Origin: Thermoplasmata archaeon
GTDB taxonomy: Archaea; Thermoplasmatota; DTKX01; GCA-020343715
Reading direction: 5' to 3'
Assembly: GCA_020343715.1 (NCBI GenBank)
Contig: CP070808.1
Location: forward strand, 2,129,668 to 2,143,975
DNA: 14,308 nucleotides
Shown: positions 9,101 through 14,308 of the stretch, piece by piece
How the letters are laid out: each line of letters begins with the position of its first letter
How positions within the stretch are numbered: position 1 is the first letter of the stretch
Notes under the pieces: generated by a model
What the model was told of the DNA's origin: nothing
Database searches by the model: none
The model's input: the letters and a program-made list of their open reading frames with translations, nothing else
Position numbers and translations under genes: made by a program

Positions 9101-10396
9101 GGAGAGGGTGTTGTTGCCGAAGATGCCCTCGTTGCCCGCGGCGAAGACGCACAGGAGCGACTGGTTCCCAGGGGTGGTCCAGTCGGCGTCGCGGGTGGAG
9201 TTGTCGTAGTCGCGCGAGACGATGGTGTAGTTACCCCACACCGATGAGTGGTAGGTGCCCCAGCTGTTCTGGGATATCTGGGCACCGTTCTGGACGGACC
9301 ATTTGGTCAGGTTCCTGTAGGTGAAGGTCTCGTTGGGGCCGTAGAGGCTCTGGGCTATCATGTAAGCCCCGGGCGCCATGCCAACGAACTTCCCGTCGAA
9401 GTTGTCGTGGTAGAACTGGTCCTCTGTGGAACGGTACGAACCGTCGCCCAGGACTATGCCGGCCACGTGGGTGCCGTGGCCCAAGGGATCTGACCAGATG
9501 GGCTGAGTGGGTATGAGGGAAGTGTACCTCTCGGTGCGCCCGTTGAAGGCGCTGTGGGTCCCGTCCACCCCGGTGTCGGTGATGTCGACGGTGACCGACC
9601 TGCCGGTGAGCCCCTTGAAGGTGTCGGTGGCATTGTCGTAGGACCATACGGCGGTGCCGTCGGGATCCAGTGCCCCGTCGGTGCGCTGCCGGGCCCCAAC
9701 GGACTTGGTGGCCATGTCCATGAGGAACGTGGGGCGGCCCCAGGGCTCGACCCAGTTCACACCGGGTATGGCGGCCAGGTCGGGCACCGAGCTGGCGTCG
9801 ACCCGCACCACGTAGAGGTCCAGCTGGCGGACGAGCACGCGTCCACCCGCTCGGGCGATCGCCTTGGAGAGGTCCGCTCCCTCGTCCCAGGCCAGGACGC
9901 CCAATTCCATGGTGCCCCTCGCATCCTCCAGCCAGGGATCGACCTTCCAGCCGTCCTGCCATGGGCAAAGCCATCTCACGTCCCTCCAGAGGGAGACTGC
10001 CAGCACCTGGGAGGGCCTCTCGAAGCCAACGACCAGGCCGTCGTCGGGCACGTAGCCCATGACACCGGCACCGAGGGTCTCCAGCCTCTCGCCGGTGTCG
10101 GGAGAGAGGGGTCCCACGAACTGGACCAGGTAGACATGACGGGAGGAACTTCCCTCCAGGCCCAACGACAGGGGTTTGTCGTCGGCCAGGGGGTCGAACA
10201 CGCCCGCCTTGAGCCACAGCAATGGAGAGGGTGTCTCCACGGCGGGGCCATCCAAGGCACCTGGCCATCTCGTACTGGAGGGATCGTCCGTTCCCGCCGA
10301 CGGCAGACCGAGGGCGGGGATACCTGCGAAGGTCCCGGTAAGGACCAGCAGGGCCATTACAACCGGGGGTATAGTGGACCGCGACATAATCCACAC
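6134..10396 (-). CDS. Membrane-anchored subtilisin-like protease (S8) with cytoplasmic zinc ribbon, copy A
   Basis: Paralogue of the next gene with the same architecture (1420 residues). In order: signal peptide (about 8-30); two-part propeptide (about 88-155 and 165-220); S8 catalytic domain with Asp274 (ITDTGVD), His307 (GHGTHV), oxyanion Asn422 (AAGNEG) and Ser514 (YGGTSMSAP); jelly-roll-like domain (about 590-710); CARDB-like domain (about 714-826); four NEW3-like domains (about 827-1263); a Gly/Asp-rich stem; a membrane helix (about 1285-1307) followed by AQRRR; a charged segment and RRVPPPPP; then a zinc ribbon Cys1393-x2-Cys1396...Cys1411-x2-Cys1414 near the end. The catalytic set is complete. 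It has several N-x-S/T sites in the outer part. It is first in the probable operon with copy B and the winged-helix gene. Start: GTG at 10396 lies about 28 bases from the TATA centre, the same spacing as two other genes here; ATG at 10387 (three codons later) is the alternative. Confidence 0.92.
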   Translation of the reverse strand: MWIMSRSTIPPVVMALLVLTGTFAGIPALGLPSAGTDDPSSTRWPGALDGPAVETPSPLLWLKAGVFDPLADDKPLSLGLEGSSSRHVYLVQFVGPLSPDTGERLETLGAGVMGYVPDDGLVVGFERPSQVLAVSLWRDVRWLCPWQDGWKVDPWLEDARGTMELGVLAWDEGADLSKAIARAGGRVLVRQLDLYVVRVDASSVPDLAAIPGVNWVEPWGRPTFLMDMATKSVGARQRTDGALDPDGTAVWSYDNATDTFKGLTGRSVTVDITDTGVDGTHSAFNGRTERYTSLIPTQPIWSDPLGHGTHVAGIVLGDGSYRSTEDQFYHDNFDGKFVGMAPGAYMIAQSLYGPNETFTYRNLTKWSVQNGAQISQNSWGTYHSSVWGNYTIVSRDYDNSTRDADWTTPGNQSLLCVFAAGNEGIFGNNTLSVTASAKNVITVGSTGNGKNVTGKDEVWLHSSRGWTDDGRIKPDLVGPGDDVVSTWGIADSGSTGSLPPEAGDHSYITYGGTSMSAPVVSGSAALVMDYLISKQGQSEPSPAVVKSILLASADHLSTSEWPSREQGWGRVNVSRAIVETRDNNMEFVDQTTKFYNVGESQSYRYDVQPGNPLRVSLVWTDLPSEVFSGKMLINDLDLEVESPSGQVYKGNVFGGGKSITGGNADDTNNVEMVYIEDPEAGEWEVTVRASQLPPVWNGGNQDFAVAVVGNVNKKFVDIAAQNLSVRATDAAEGDVIPIVFDLANLGNLPAPAVPWVINIMNEFGSLHERLTQGFDDIEPRSGVRIYANWTAVRGEFTIKVIPNPLRTMAEESYQNNNASKEVFIKGFGVSGDVDQSVQDGLPGTDVEFTMEVTNEGNVPDLFILTRSEPPSGWNARLDATFLDIIPGGTKTAVLTVTVPQGLMAWEAAFVNVTVSSQGNDTHQVVLRTQTNVAEVFDLSLEMDVRSIDTAPGEEAPFEFTITNNGNAGDTYRVTHWQQSGPDDGVTFTLNRTTFATAVGETVHGGIVVALDAASATDLPAGETIAFIVKVTSAKNANVSRSVTGSVVIKHLPSAEIAPLDSDTLPVMPGEEKSLTFDVTNTGNGEDLLTPTATVPEGWEVRTSEPSVFLTQGETKTVQMWITVSLTATAGDHDVVLVIKSGEDVLTTKDLTFVVDWLPRVSVSLDGSHNRNLTQGQELTMEFRVTNSGNGPDFITVEFSGLSRGVEAEARPTFRDLAQDEIGTFIIAFTAANDAELLIGRYTVTFVYAEGVERESVQVNITIEQRTVEPPPNGNGNGGDDDEGFPIWLLGLIIGIVVAIVVGYFLFTSAQRRRSDSKMEEDFFKDSRSERATSEVLADEMASRRVPPPPPAAEVPPPAATEEEAWAEGGVEESEDTASPEVAPVAAPAAGGSCPECGNAMQPMGPGGGAYCPMCGHQEAA
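6142..6147 (-). promoter_or_regulatory. Ribosome binding site that fixes the start of protease B
   Basis: The minus strand reads AGGAGG seven bases before the ATG at 6134, still inside the last codons of the upstream protease. Together with the TGATG stop/start overlap this supports translational coupling of the two proteases and decides against a start at 6221. Confidence 0.7.
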
Positions 10397-10420
10397 TCGG
10401 CCAGGCCATGCCGCTAGTGC

Positions 10421-10428
10421 ATTAAATA
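10421..10428 (-). promoter_or_regulatory. TATA box of the protease operon
   Basis: TATTTAAT on the minus strand, in the 87-base gap after the macro gene. Its centre lies about 28 bases before the GTG at 10396 and 37 bases before the ATG at 10387, so the transcript has almost no leader. No TATA-like sequence is visible before protease B or the winged-helix gene, so this promoter probably serves all three. Confidence 0.6.
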
Positions 10429-10459
10429 GGTTCGGATTACGTTCTCGCCAAATGCATGT

Positions 10460-10477
10460 GGCCAGTCGTCCCTGGCC
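10460..10477 (-). terminator. Possible stem-loop after the macro gene
   Basis: GGCCAG and CTGGCC form a perfect six-base stem with a six-base loop, 7 bases beyond the stop of the macro gene (10484). There is no run of T after it on the minus strand, so it does not look like a classic archaeal U-rich terminator; it may only shape the mRNA end. Confidence 0.25.
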
Positions 10478-10483
10478 GGTCCG

Positions 10484-11029
10484 TCATTTCAGGCCCTCGA
10501 CGGCCTCCCTGAGGGTCTCCGCGGCCTCGACGTCGTAGGCCACTAGTAGGACCAGCATGCCCCCCTGGTCGGCCCCTCTCGAGGCCATGACGATCTCTTC
10601 GGCCATGGCCGACGCCACCTGGGCCACGTCCATCCCCCCGACACCGGTGCCCAGGAGGGGCATGGCCAGGGACTCGAGGCTCATGGCCAAGGCCATCTCG
10701 ACCACGGCCCTGGTGGTGATCCTCACTGTGACCAGGTCGGTGCTCAGGTCCTGCCCCATGACGGCGGCGTGGATGACGTGCCTCGTCTTGAGGTCGCCCG
10801 CGCTGGTGGCCACGCAGGTCCCCACGGGGATGGGGCCCTTGGCCACCGCCTCCCGCTCGATGACGGCGCCGCCCCTGCGCTTTATCGCCCCCGCCACTCC
10901 GGCCCCCATCCACAGGTGGTCGTTGGCGGCGTTGGTGATGGCGTCCACGTCCAGGTCGGTGATGTCGCCCTGGACGGCCTGGACGGTCACGTTTCCGAGG
11001 TCCCGGGACAGCAGTACCTGGGGGGGCAT
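10484..11029 (-). CDS. Macro-domain protein (ADP-ribose binding)
   Basis: A 181-residue stand-alone macro domain, about the usual size for the family (compare archaeal AF1521). Visible marks: GDIT (21-24), the ITNAAND motif (31-37) that contacts the adenosine end, the loop MGAGVAGAIKRRGG (41-54), which is the Gly-rich loop next to the distal ribose, and the second Gly loop LGTGVGG (126-132). Macro proteins bind ADP-ribose and many hydrolyse O-acetyl-ADP-ribose, ADP-ribose 1''-phosphate or mono-ADP-ribosyl groups on proteins; which of these applies cannot be read from the sequence. The Gly loop has Lys-Arg-Arg where many MacroD enzymes have His-x-Ala. It starts with ATG at 11029, nine bases after the TPR gene, with GAGGTGG (11034-11040) overlapping that gene's stop, so the two are probably co-transcribed. 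No signal peptide; cytoplasmic. Confidence 0.9.
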   Translation of the reverse strand: MPPQVLLSRDLGNVTVQAVQGDITDLDVDAITNAANDHLWMGAGVAGAIKRRGGAVIEREAVAKGPIPVGTCVATSAGDLKTRHVIHAAVMGQDLSTDLVTVRITTRAVVEMALAMSLESLAMPLLGTGVGGMDVAQVASAMAEEIVMASRGADQGGMLVLLVAYDVEAAETLREAVEGLK

Positions 11030-11033
11030 CTGG

Positions 11034-11040
11034 CCACCTC
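11034..11040 (-). promoter_or_regulatory. Ribosome binding site of the macro gene
   Basis: GAGGTGG on the minus strand, overlapping the TGA stop of the TPR gene and four bases before the macro ATG. This placement suggests coupled translation of the pair. Confidence 0.6.
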
Positions 11041-11521
11041 AGATGAGCATCTCTTCCAGCTGCTTCCTGCTGTCCTCGTCCAGGTCGGGCAGGTCCTTGG
11101 CCTTGTTATAGAGCTCCGTGGCCTCGGAGAACCTCCCGGAGTCCCGCAGGAGGGTCCCCAGGTTCATGATGGCTATGGCGTTGGAGGGGTCCAGCTCCAG
11201 CGCCTGGCGGTACTCCGCCTCGGCCTCCTCCTTCCTGCCCATGTGGTGGAGCAGCTCCGCGAAGTCCGCATGGGTGCGGCTCACGTTGCCCTTAAGGTCG
11301 ATGGACCTTCGGAAGTGGACCTCCGCCTCCTCGTGCCGCTTCCTTTCCATCAGGGCCAGGGCCAGGTAGTAGTGGGCCTCCTCGTGCTCCTCGTCCAGCT
11401 CGACGGCGGTGGTGAAGCACTCCAAGGCCCCCTCCACGTCCCCCTCGTTGTACATGTTGGAGCCCCGCTCTATCTGGCGCCTAACCTTGGGGGCCACCAG
11501 TATCCTTCCCAATCGACCCAT
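11039..11521 (-). CDS. TPR-repeat protein
   Basis: A 160-residue cytoplasmic protein made almost entirely of four tetratricopeptide repeats (about 14-47, 48-80, 81-114, 115-148). Marks include 'GDVEGALECFTTAVELD', 'KRHEEAEVHFRRSIDL', 'GRKEEAEAEYRQALELDPSN' and 'GRFSEATELYNKAKDL', with the usual Gly and Ala positions. TPR arrays bind other proteins; the partner is unknown. The macro gene directly behind it is one candidate. A longer in-frame reading from TTG at 11581 exists, but ATG at 11521 has GGTGG four bases upstream (11526-11530), and the extra stretch covers the divergent promoter region, so I chose the ATG. The short basic N-terminus (GRLGRILVAPKVRR) precedes the first repeat. Confidence 0.88.
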   Translation of the reverse strand: MGRLGRILVAPKVRRQIERGSNMYNEGDVEGALECFTTAVELDEEHEEAHYYLALALMERKRHEEAEVHFRRSIDLKGNVSRTHADFAELLHHMGRKEEAEAEYRQALELDPSNAIAIMNLGTLLRDSGRFSEATELYNKAKDLPDLDEDSRKQLEEMLI

Positions 11522-11583
11522 GGGCCCACCATGCCCGTTCGCCCAAATGTAGTTTGCCCAGTGACCCAGCACCAGGTGCAAAC

Positions 11584-11591
11584 CCTAAATA
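11584..11591 (+). promoter_or_regulatory. Divergent TATA element between the TPR and radical SAM genes
   Basis: CCTAAATA, preceded by GCAAAC, reads as a TATA box for the plus strand; its centre is about 27 bases before the GTG at 11615, which would make the radical SAM mRNA leaderless. The same site read on the minus strand is GGTATTTAGG, about 68 bases before the TPR ATG, so it may serve both directions. It is one of few AT-rich spots in the gap 11522-11614. Confidence 0.45.
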
Positions 11592-11614
11592 CCCGGTACG
11601 GCATCGAGCCCCGC

Positions 11615-12682
11615 GTGGCCACGGACGAGGACGTGGGAAGGCTCAAGGCGGAGATGATATCCGCGGGCCGTGTCAAGGTTCCCCGGGACCTCCTAGCGGG
11701 CTACAGGCTGTCACGCAGCACCGCGGGTCCCGGGGCCGGAGGCACCTCGGTGGCCCTCGCGTGGGTGAGCACCGACGGCAGGGAGCACCACGTGAAGCTG
11801 GGTGTGGCGCCCGACGACGGCACCGAAGCCCCCCTGGCCCTCGTGGAGGCCGGAAGCGGGGAGTTGGAGATCAGGAGGGCCGACGGGAAGGTGCTCGCTA
11901 GGGACGTGAGGCTACTGCCCATCGTCATGCACGCCCCCGACCAGGCCTTCATCAACCTATCGGGCGAGTGTGTGTACGAGTGCGCGTTCTGCAACACCCA
12001 CAGGATGGAGCCCGGGCGGAGGAAGGATGTGACCCCCGAGCGCTGGGTGGAGCTGGTGCTGGAGGCCTACCGGAGGAGCCCCTTCGCCGCCCTGGCCATA
12101 ACCAGCGTGGCATCCCCGGACCACGAGGCCATGATGAGGGCCTACGAGACGGTCATATCCGGGGTGCTGGCACAGGTCCCCGACCTGGCCGTGGGCGTGG
12201 AACCGTACGTGCAGACCCCCGCTGACATCGAGAGGTTGCACGAGGTGGGCGCCACGGAGATCAAGATCAACGTGCAGACCCCCGACCCCGACATACTGGA
12301 GCGCATCTGCCCGGGTTGGGAACTGAAGAGGCAGTACGACATGCTGGAGGAGGCGGTTGCCGTCTTCGGGCGAGGGAGGGTGACGACTAACATCATCCTG
12401 GGCCTCGGCGAGATCGACACGGACGTGGCCAGTGCCATCGACCGACTTGGACGGATGGGTGTCATCCCGACGATCAGGGTCGTCCGCATAAACGATGGCA
12501 ACAGGAAGGACCTGGAGCGGGCCCTGGGCCATCCGGTGGAGCCCGTACCCGTGGACCGCCATGTCCGGATGGCACACCTGCTCAGGGACCTTATGGATAC
12601 CCACGGCTTGGACGCACGTGGCATGGAATCGATGTGCCACAAGTGCGGCTGCTGCGACCTGGAGCCTGGTCAGGACGTCTGA
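11615..12682 (+). CDS. Radical SAM protein (biotin-synthase-like)
   Basis: A 355-residue enzyme. An N-terminal region (1-100) with a Gly motif GPGAGG (38-43) precedes the radical SAM core. The 4Fe-4S cluster that cleaves S-adenosylmethionine would be held by Cys119-x3-Cys123-x2-Cys126 (GECVYECAFCNT). NIILGLGE (259-266) followed by 'MGVIPTIRVVRIN' resembles the biotin synthase branch. The tail has an extra Cys group, C341-x2-C344-x-C346-C347 (MCHKCGCC), which may bind a second cluster or zinc. I cannot name the substrate; no biotin or lipoate genes are nearby. Start: ATG at 11531 is in frame, but codons there prefer A or T at third positions (GTT, AAT, GTA, CTA), unlike the rest, and contain the TATA box; GTG at 11615 begins directly before 'ATDEDVGRLKAE'. 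The end overlaps the glycosyltransferase gene by 13 bases. Confidence 0.88.
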   Translation: MATDEDVGRLKAEMISAGRVKVPRDLLAGYRLSRSTAGPGAGGTSVALAWVSTDGREHHVKLGVAPDDGTEAPLALVEAGSGELEIRRADGKVLARDVRLLPIVMHAPDQAFINLSGECVYECAFCNTHRMEPGRRKDVTPERWVELVLEAYRRSPFAALAITSVASPDHEAMMRAYETVISGVLAQVPDLAVGVEPYVQTPADIERLHEVGATEIKINVQTPDPDILERICPGWELKRQYDMLEEAVAVFGRGRVTTNIILGLGEIDTDVASAIDRLGRMGVIPTIRVVRINDGNRKDLERALGHPVEPVPVDRHVRMAHLLRDLMDTHGLDARGMESMCHKCGCCDLEPGQDV

Positions 12683-13533
12683 GGCGAGGGGGTGGGGTCC
12701 TCCCGGTCCTCACGCAGTTGCCTCATCATATCGATGTCTGACATGCGGAACATCTCGGGCTTGTCGTGGACCTTGCAGACCATGTAGCCCAGCATCCCGA
12801 AGGTTAGTCGGATGAAGTACCAGGTGTTGATGTTGTCACCGATCATCTCCCGGAAGCTGTAACGGGCCCACAGGTTGCCGTGCTTCAATGTGAGCTGCTT
12901 CCGTCCGAAGCCGTTCCAGAAGGCCTGCTTGAAGAAGCCCACGAAGGTGTCCCTGGCCATGGCGTAGATGATGGCCTCGGGGTTGTGGACGATGGATGAG
13001 CCCACCGAGACGGCCCGGTAGTTGAGGTCGATGTCCTCGGCGGTCATGAACTGGGGGTCGAAGCCCCGGATGGACTGGAAGAGCTCCCGGTCGTACGCCA
13101 GGTTGCAGCTGGGGAAGGTGACGTCGTAGCCGGACTTGGTCAGCTCCACACGGTCCAGCTCGGCGAAGGGGGCGTAGCCCAGGTTGATGGTCTTGCCCGC
13201 CACCACCTCGGTGCCAGTGGTCTCCAGCGAGGCGCGGAGCTCCTTGAGCCAGAAGGGGTTAGCTATGCAGTCCCCGTCCACGAAGGCGACCACCCGGCCC
13301 TCAGCCTTCTCCACGGCGTAGTTGCGGCCCACGCCACGGGTGCCCCCCTTCTTGTACAGGTGGATGTTGTCGTACTTCTCACCGTACTCCCTGACGATGT
13401 CCCGGGTACGGTCGTCGGAGTAGGCGTCGGTGATGACCACCTCGAAGGGTCCGTCCTGGACCACCAGGCTGTCCAGGAGGTTGCCTATTCGCTTCTCCTC
13501 GTTCCTGACCGTCACGACCACTGATATCAGCAT
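12670..13533 (-). CDS. Family 2 glycosyltransferase
   Basis: A 287-residue GT-A fold enzyme that would transfer a sugar from a nucleotide-sugar to an acceptor. Visible marks: the N-terminal nucleotide-binding strand and loop SVVVTVRNEEKRIGNLL (4-20), 'VVITDAYSDDRT' (32-43), the metal-binding DxD as VDGD (85-88), and the acceptor-side AEDIDL (165-170) that usually carries the catalytic base. Residues about 237-252 are hydrophobic and the region 195-225 is rich in aromatics, so the protein may lie on the inner membrane face; it has no clear multi-pass region. Neighbouring surface proteins carry many N-x-S/T sites, so a role in surface glycan or glycolipid assembly is possible but only inferred. 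ATG at 13533 has a TATA box about 30 bases upstream. Its 3' end overlaps the radical SAM gene on the other strand. Confidence 0.92.
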   Translation of the reverse strand: MLISVVVTVRNEEKRIGNLLDSLVVQDGPFEVVITDAYSDDRTRDIVREYGEKYDNIHLYKKGGTRGVGRNYAVEKAEGRVVAFVDGDCIANPFWLKELRASLETTGTEVVAGKTINLGYAPFAELDRVELTKSGYDVTFPSCNLAYDRELFQSIRGFDPQFMTAEDIDLNYRAVSVGSSIVHNPEAIIYAMARDTFVGFFKQAFWNGFGRKQLTLKHGNLWARYSFREMIGDNINTWYFIRLTFGMLGYMVCKVHDKPEMFRMSDIDMMRQLREDREDPTPSPQTS

Positions 13534-13546
13534 GACGCCGCCTGAT

Positions 13547-13560
13547 AGACCGTTCGGTCT
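13547..13560 (-). promoter_or_regulatory. Palindrome in the glycosyltransferase promoter, possible operator
   Basis: AGACCGTTCGGTCT is a perfect inverted repeat with six-base arms and a TT centre. It lies between the TATA box (13560-13567) and the expected transcription start near 13537, where a bound repressor would block polymerase. Inverted repeats of this size also arise by chance. Confidence 0.4.
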
Positions 13561-13567
13561 TAATATG
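13560..13567 (-). promoter_or_regulatory. TATA box of the glycosyltransferase gene
   Basis: CATATTAA on the minus strand, centred about 30 bases before the ATG at 13533. The predicted transcript has a leader of a few bases at most. The 72-base gap (13534-13605) also holds the palindrome at 13547-13560. Confidence 0.6.
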
Positions 13568-13605
13568 GCTTGTCCTGGCGGTGCCGTCGGCGAGAACGGC
13601 GGGAC

Positions 13606-14308
13606 CTAACGCCTGCGGTTGAGGGCCACCATCACGAACACGGCACCCAGGAGCGCCAGCGCCACCAGGGGCACGGAGGGTCCGGGGAGGGCCTCCTCGC
13701 CGCTGACCTTCTTCTTCTCCAGGTGGACGTTGTTGTCCTCTGCAGACTCCAGCACGTTGCCGTATGGCCTGCTCGGGGTGACGGGGTCGACCACGAACCG
13801 GAGGTTGTGGGTCCCTGCCTTGGGCAGCCAGGTGAACACCGCGGTGGCATTGCCGGTGACGCCCGTGGTGATGTAGCTGATGGAGTCCTCGGCGATGAAC
13901 TTGCCATCGGAGTAGAACTCCACCACCACGTCGTTGGCGCCGCCTGTGCCCGCATTCTCCAGCTGGACACGGATCTGGACCACCTTGTTCTCCCGCATGT
14001 TCGTGGGATTGTACTCCACCGACTGGATACGCAGGTCTGGCATGCGGATTTCCGCCGTCAGCTGTATCGAGTCCTGCTGGGCGATGTCGTACACCGACTG
14101 GACCTTCATGGACATAGTCTCCTCCGTCTCCACGTGTGTGGGGCTGACCCAGACGTTGAGCTTGAAGTCGACCCTCTCACCGTAGCTGACCTCCAGCTGC
14201 TCTATCTGGTTGCCGTTGAGGTCCTTGAAGGAGTAGGTCCATCCCTCGGGGATGGACGTCAGCTCCAGGTCGATCATGTCCACGCCGTTGCCCATGTTCT
14301 CCACCGTC
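13606..14308 (-). CDS. Surface protein with CARDB-like domain and C-terminal anchor (5' end missing)
   Basis: The frame is open through the right edge, so the gene starts outside the window; about 234 residues of its C-terminal part are seen. The first part ('ENMGNGVD..', 'IPEGWTYSF', then 'LNVWVSPTHVETEE') is a NEW3-like beta-sandwich. Next comes a CARDB-like domain beginning 'MPDLRIQSVEYNP' with 'IRVQLENAGTGGANDVVVEFYSDG' and ending 'ESAEDNNVHLEKKK', a typical CARDB close. The last 27 residues are LPGPSVP, about 16 hydrophobic residues, then NRRR: motif, membrane helix, basic cluster, the layout of archaeal sorting signals such as PGF-CTERM, but with PGPS in place of PGF. It ends in TAG at 13606. 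The protein is probably exported and held at the cell surface; the missing N-terminal part could hold a catalytic domain. Confidence 0.85.
   Translation of the reverse strand, partial: TVENMGNGVDMIDLELTSIPEGWTYSFKDLNGNQIEQLEVSYGERVDFKLNVWVSPTHVETEETMSMKVQSVYDIAQQDSIQLTAEIRMPDLRIQSVEYNPTNMRENKVVQIRVQLENAGTGGANDVVVEFYSDGKFIAEDSISYITTGVTGNATAVFTWLPKAGTHNLRFVVDPVTPSRPYGNVLESAEDNNVHLEKKKVSGEEALPGPSVPLVALALLGAVFVMVALNRRR

Noticed and set aside
11522..11581. TPR start at TTG 11581
   Set aside because: The extra residues do not look like TPR and cover the divergent promoter region; ATG at 11521 has GGTGG upstream.
10769..11614. N-terminal extension of the radical SAM frame to 10769 or to the ATG at 11531
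   Set aside because: The extension runs antisense through the TPR and macro genes. From 11531 on, third positions are AT-rich and include the TATA box; family-like sequence begins only at 11615.
13583..13600. GCCGT/ACGGC stem-loop as a terminator of the right-edge gene
   Set aside because: Only five base pairs with an eight-base loop and no T-run; expected by chance in GC-rich DNA.
1..14308. CRISPR array, tRNA/rRNA genes, insertion sequences
   Set aside because: No spaced direct repeats, no tRNA-like cloverleaf or rRNA sequence and no transposase-like frame found on reading both strands.

Overview
The window (14,308 bases, GC-rich) looks like chromosomal DNA of an archaeon. Several genes have TATA-like boxes about 28-30 bases before the start codon, with little or no leader, alongside other genes with Shine-Dalgarno sites. 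The proteins are of archaeal type: large surface proteins built from CARDB and NEW3-like beta-sandwich domains, a 'GCIGG' lipoprotein, and CPxC zinc ribbons. High GC plus multi-domain surface proteins with a cytoplasmic tail suggests a Thermoplasmatota-like lineage, but the sequence alone does not prove that rank. I see no tRNA, rRNA, CRISPR array or insertion sequence.

Layout, left to right. (1) 1-424, minus: start of a lipoprotein with a NEW3-like domain, cut by the left edge, with its own TATA box and a leader hairpin. (2) 537-1829, minus: an acidic protein with five consecutive winged-helix-like units. (3) 1866-6134 and 6134-10396, minus: two giant paralogous membrane-anchored subtilisin-like proteases with the same domain order, each ending inside the cell in a proline-rich stretch and a zinc ribbon. 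Genes 3 and 2 form a probable operon read from a TATA box near 10425. (4) 10484-11029 and 11039-11521, minus: a macro-domain protein and a TPR protein, nine bases apart. (5) 11615-12682, plus: a radical SAM enzyme diverging from the TPR gene. (6) 12670-13533, minus: a family 2 glycosyltransferase overlapping the radical SAM gene tail to tail by 13 bases. (7) 13606-14308, minus: C-terminal part of a surface protein with a CARDB-like domain and a sorting-signal-like tail, cut by the right edge.

Main point of interest: the operon at 537-10396. Two proteases predicted to act outside the cell, each with a cytoplasmic zinc ribbon, are encoded with a cytoplasmic protein of five winged-helix-like units. 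Four of the five presumed recognition helices are acidic, so this protein may bind proteins rather than DNA. A membrane-to-cytoplasm relay is a possible reading, but it is inference from gene order and architecture only. The rest of the window is a mix of cell-surface genes (lipoprotein, sorting-tail protein, glycosyltransferase) and small housekeeping or accessory genes (macro, TPR, radical SAM).
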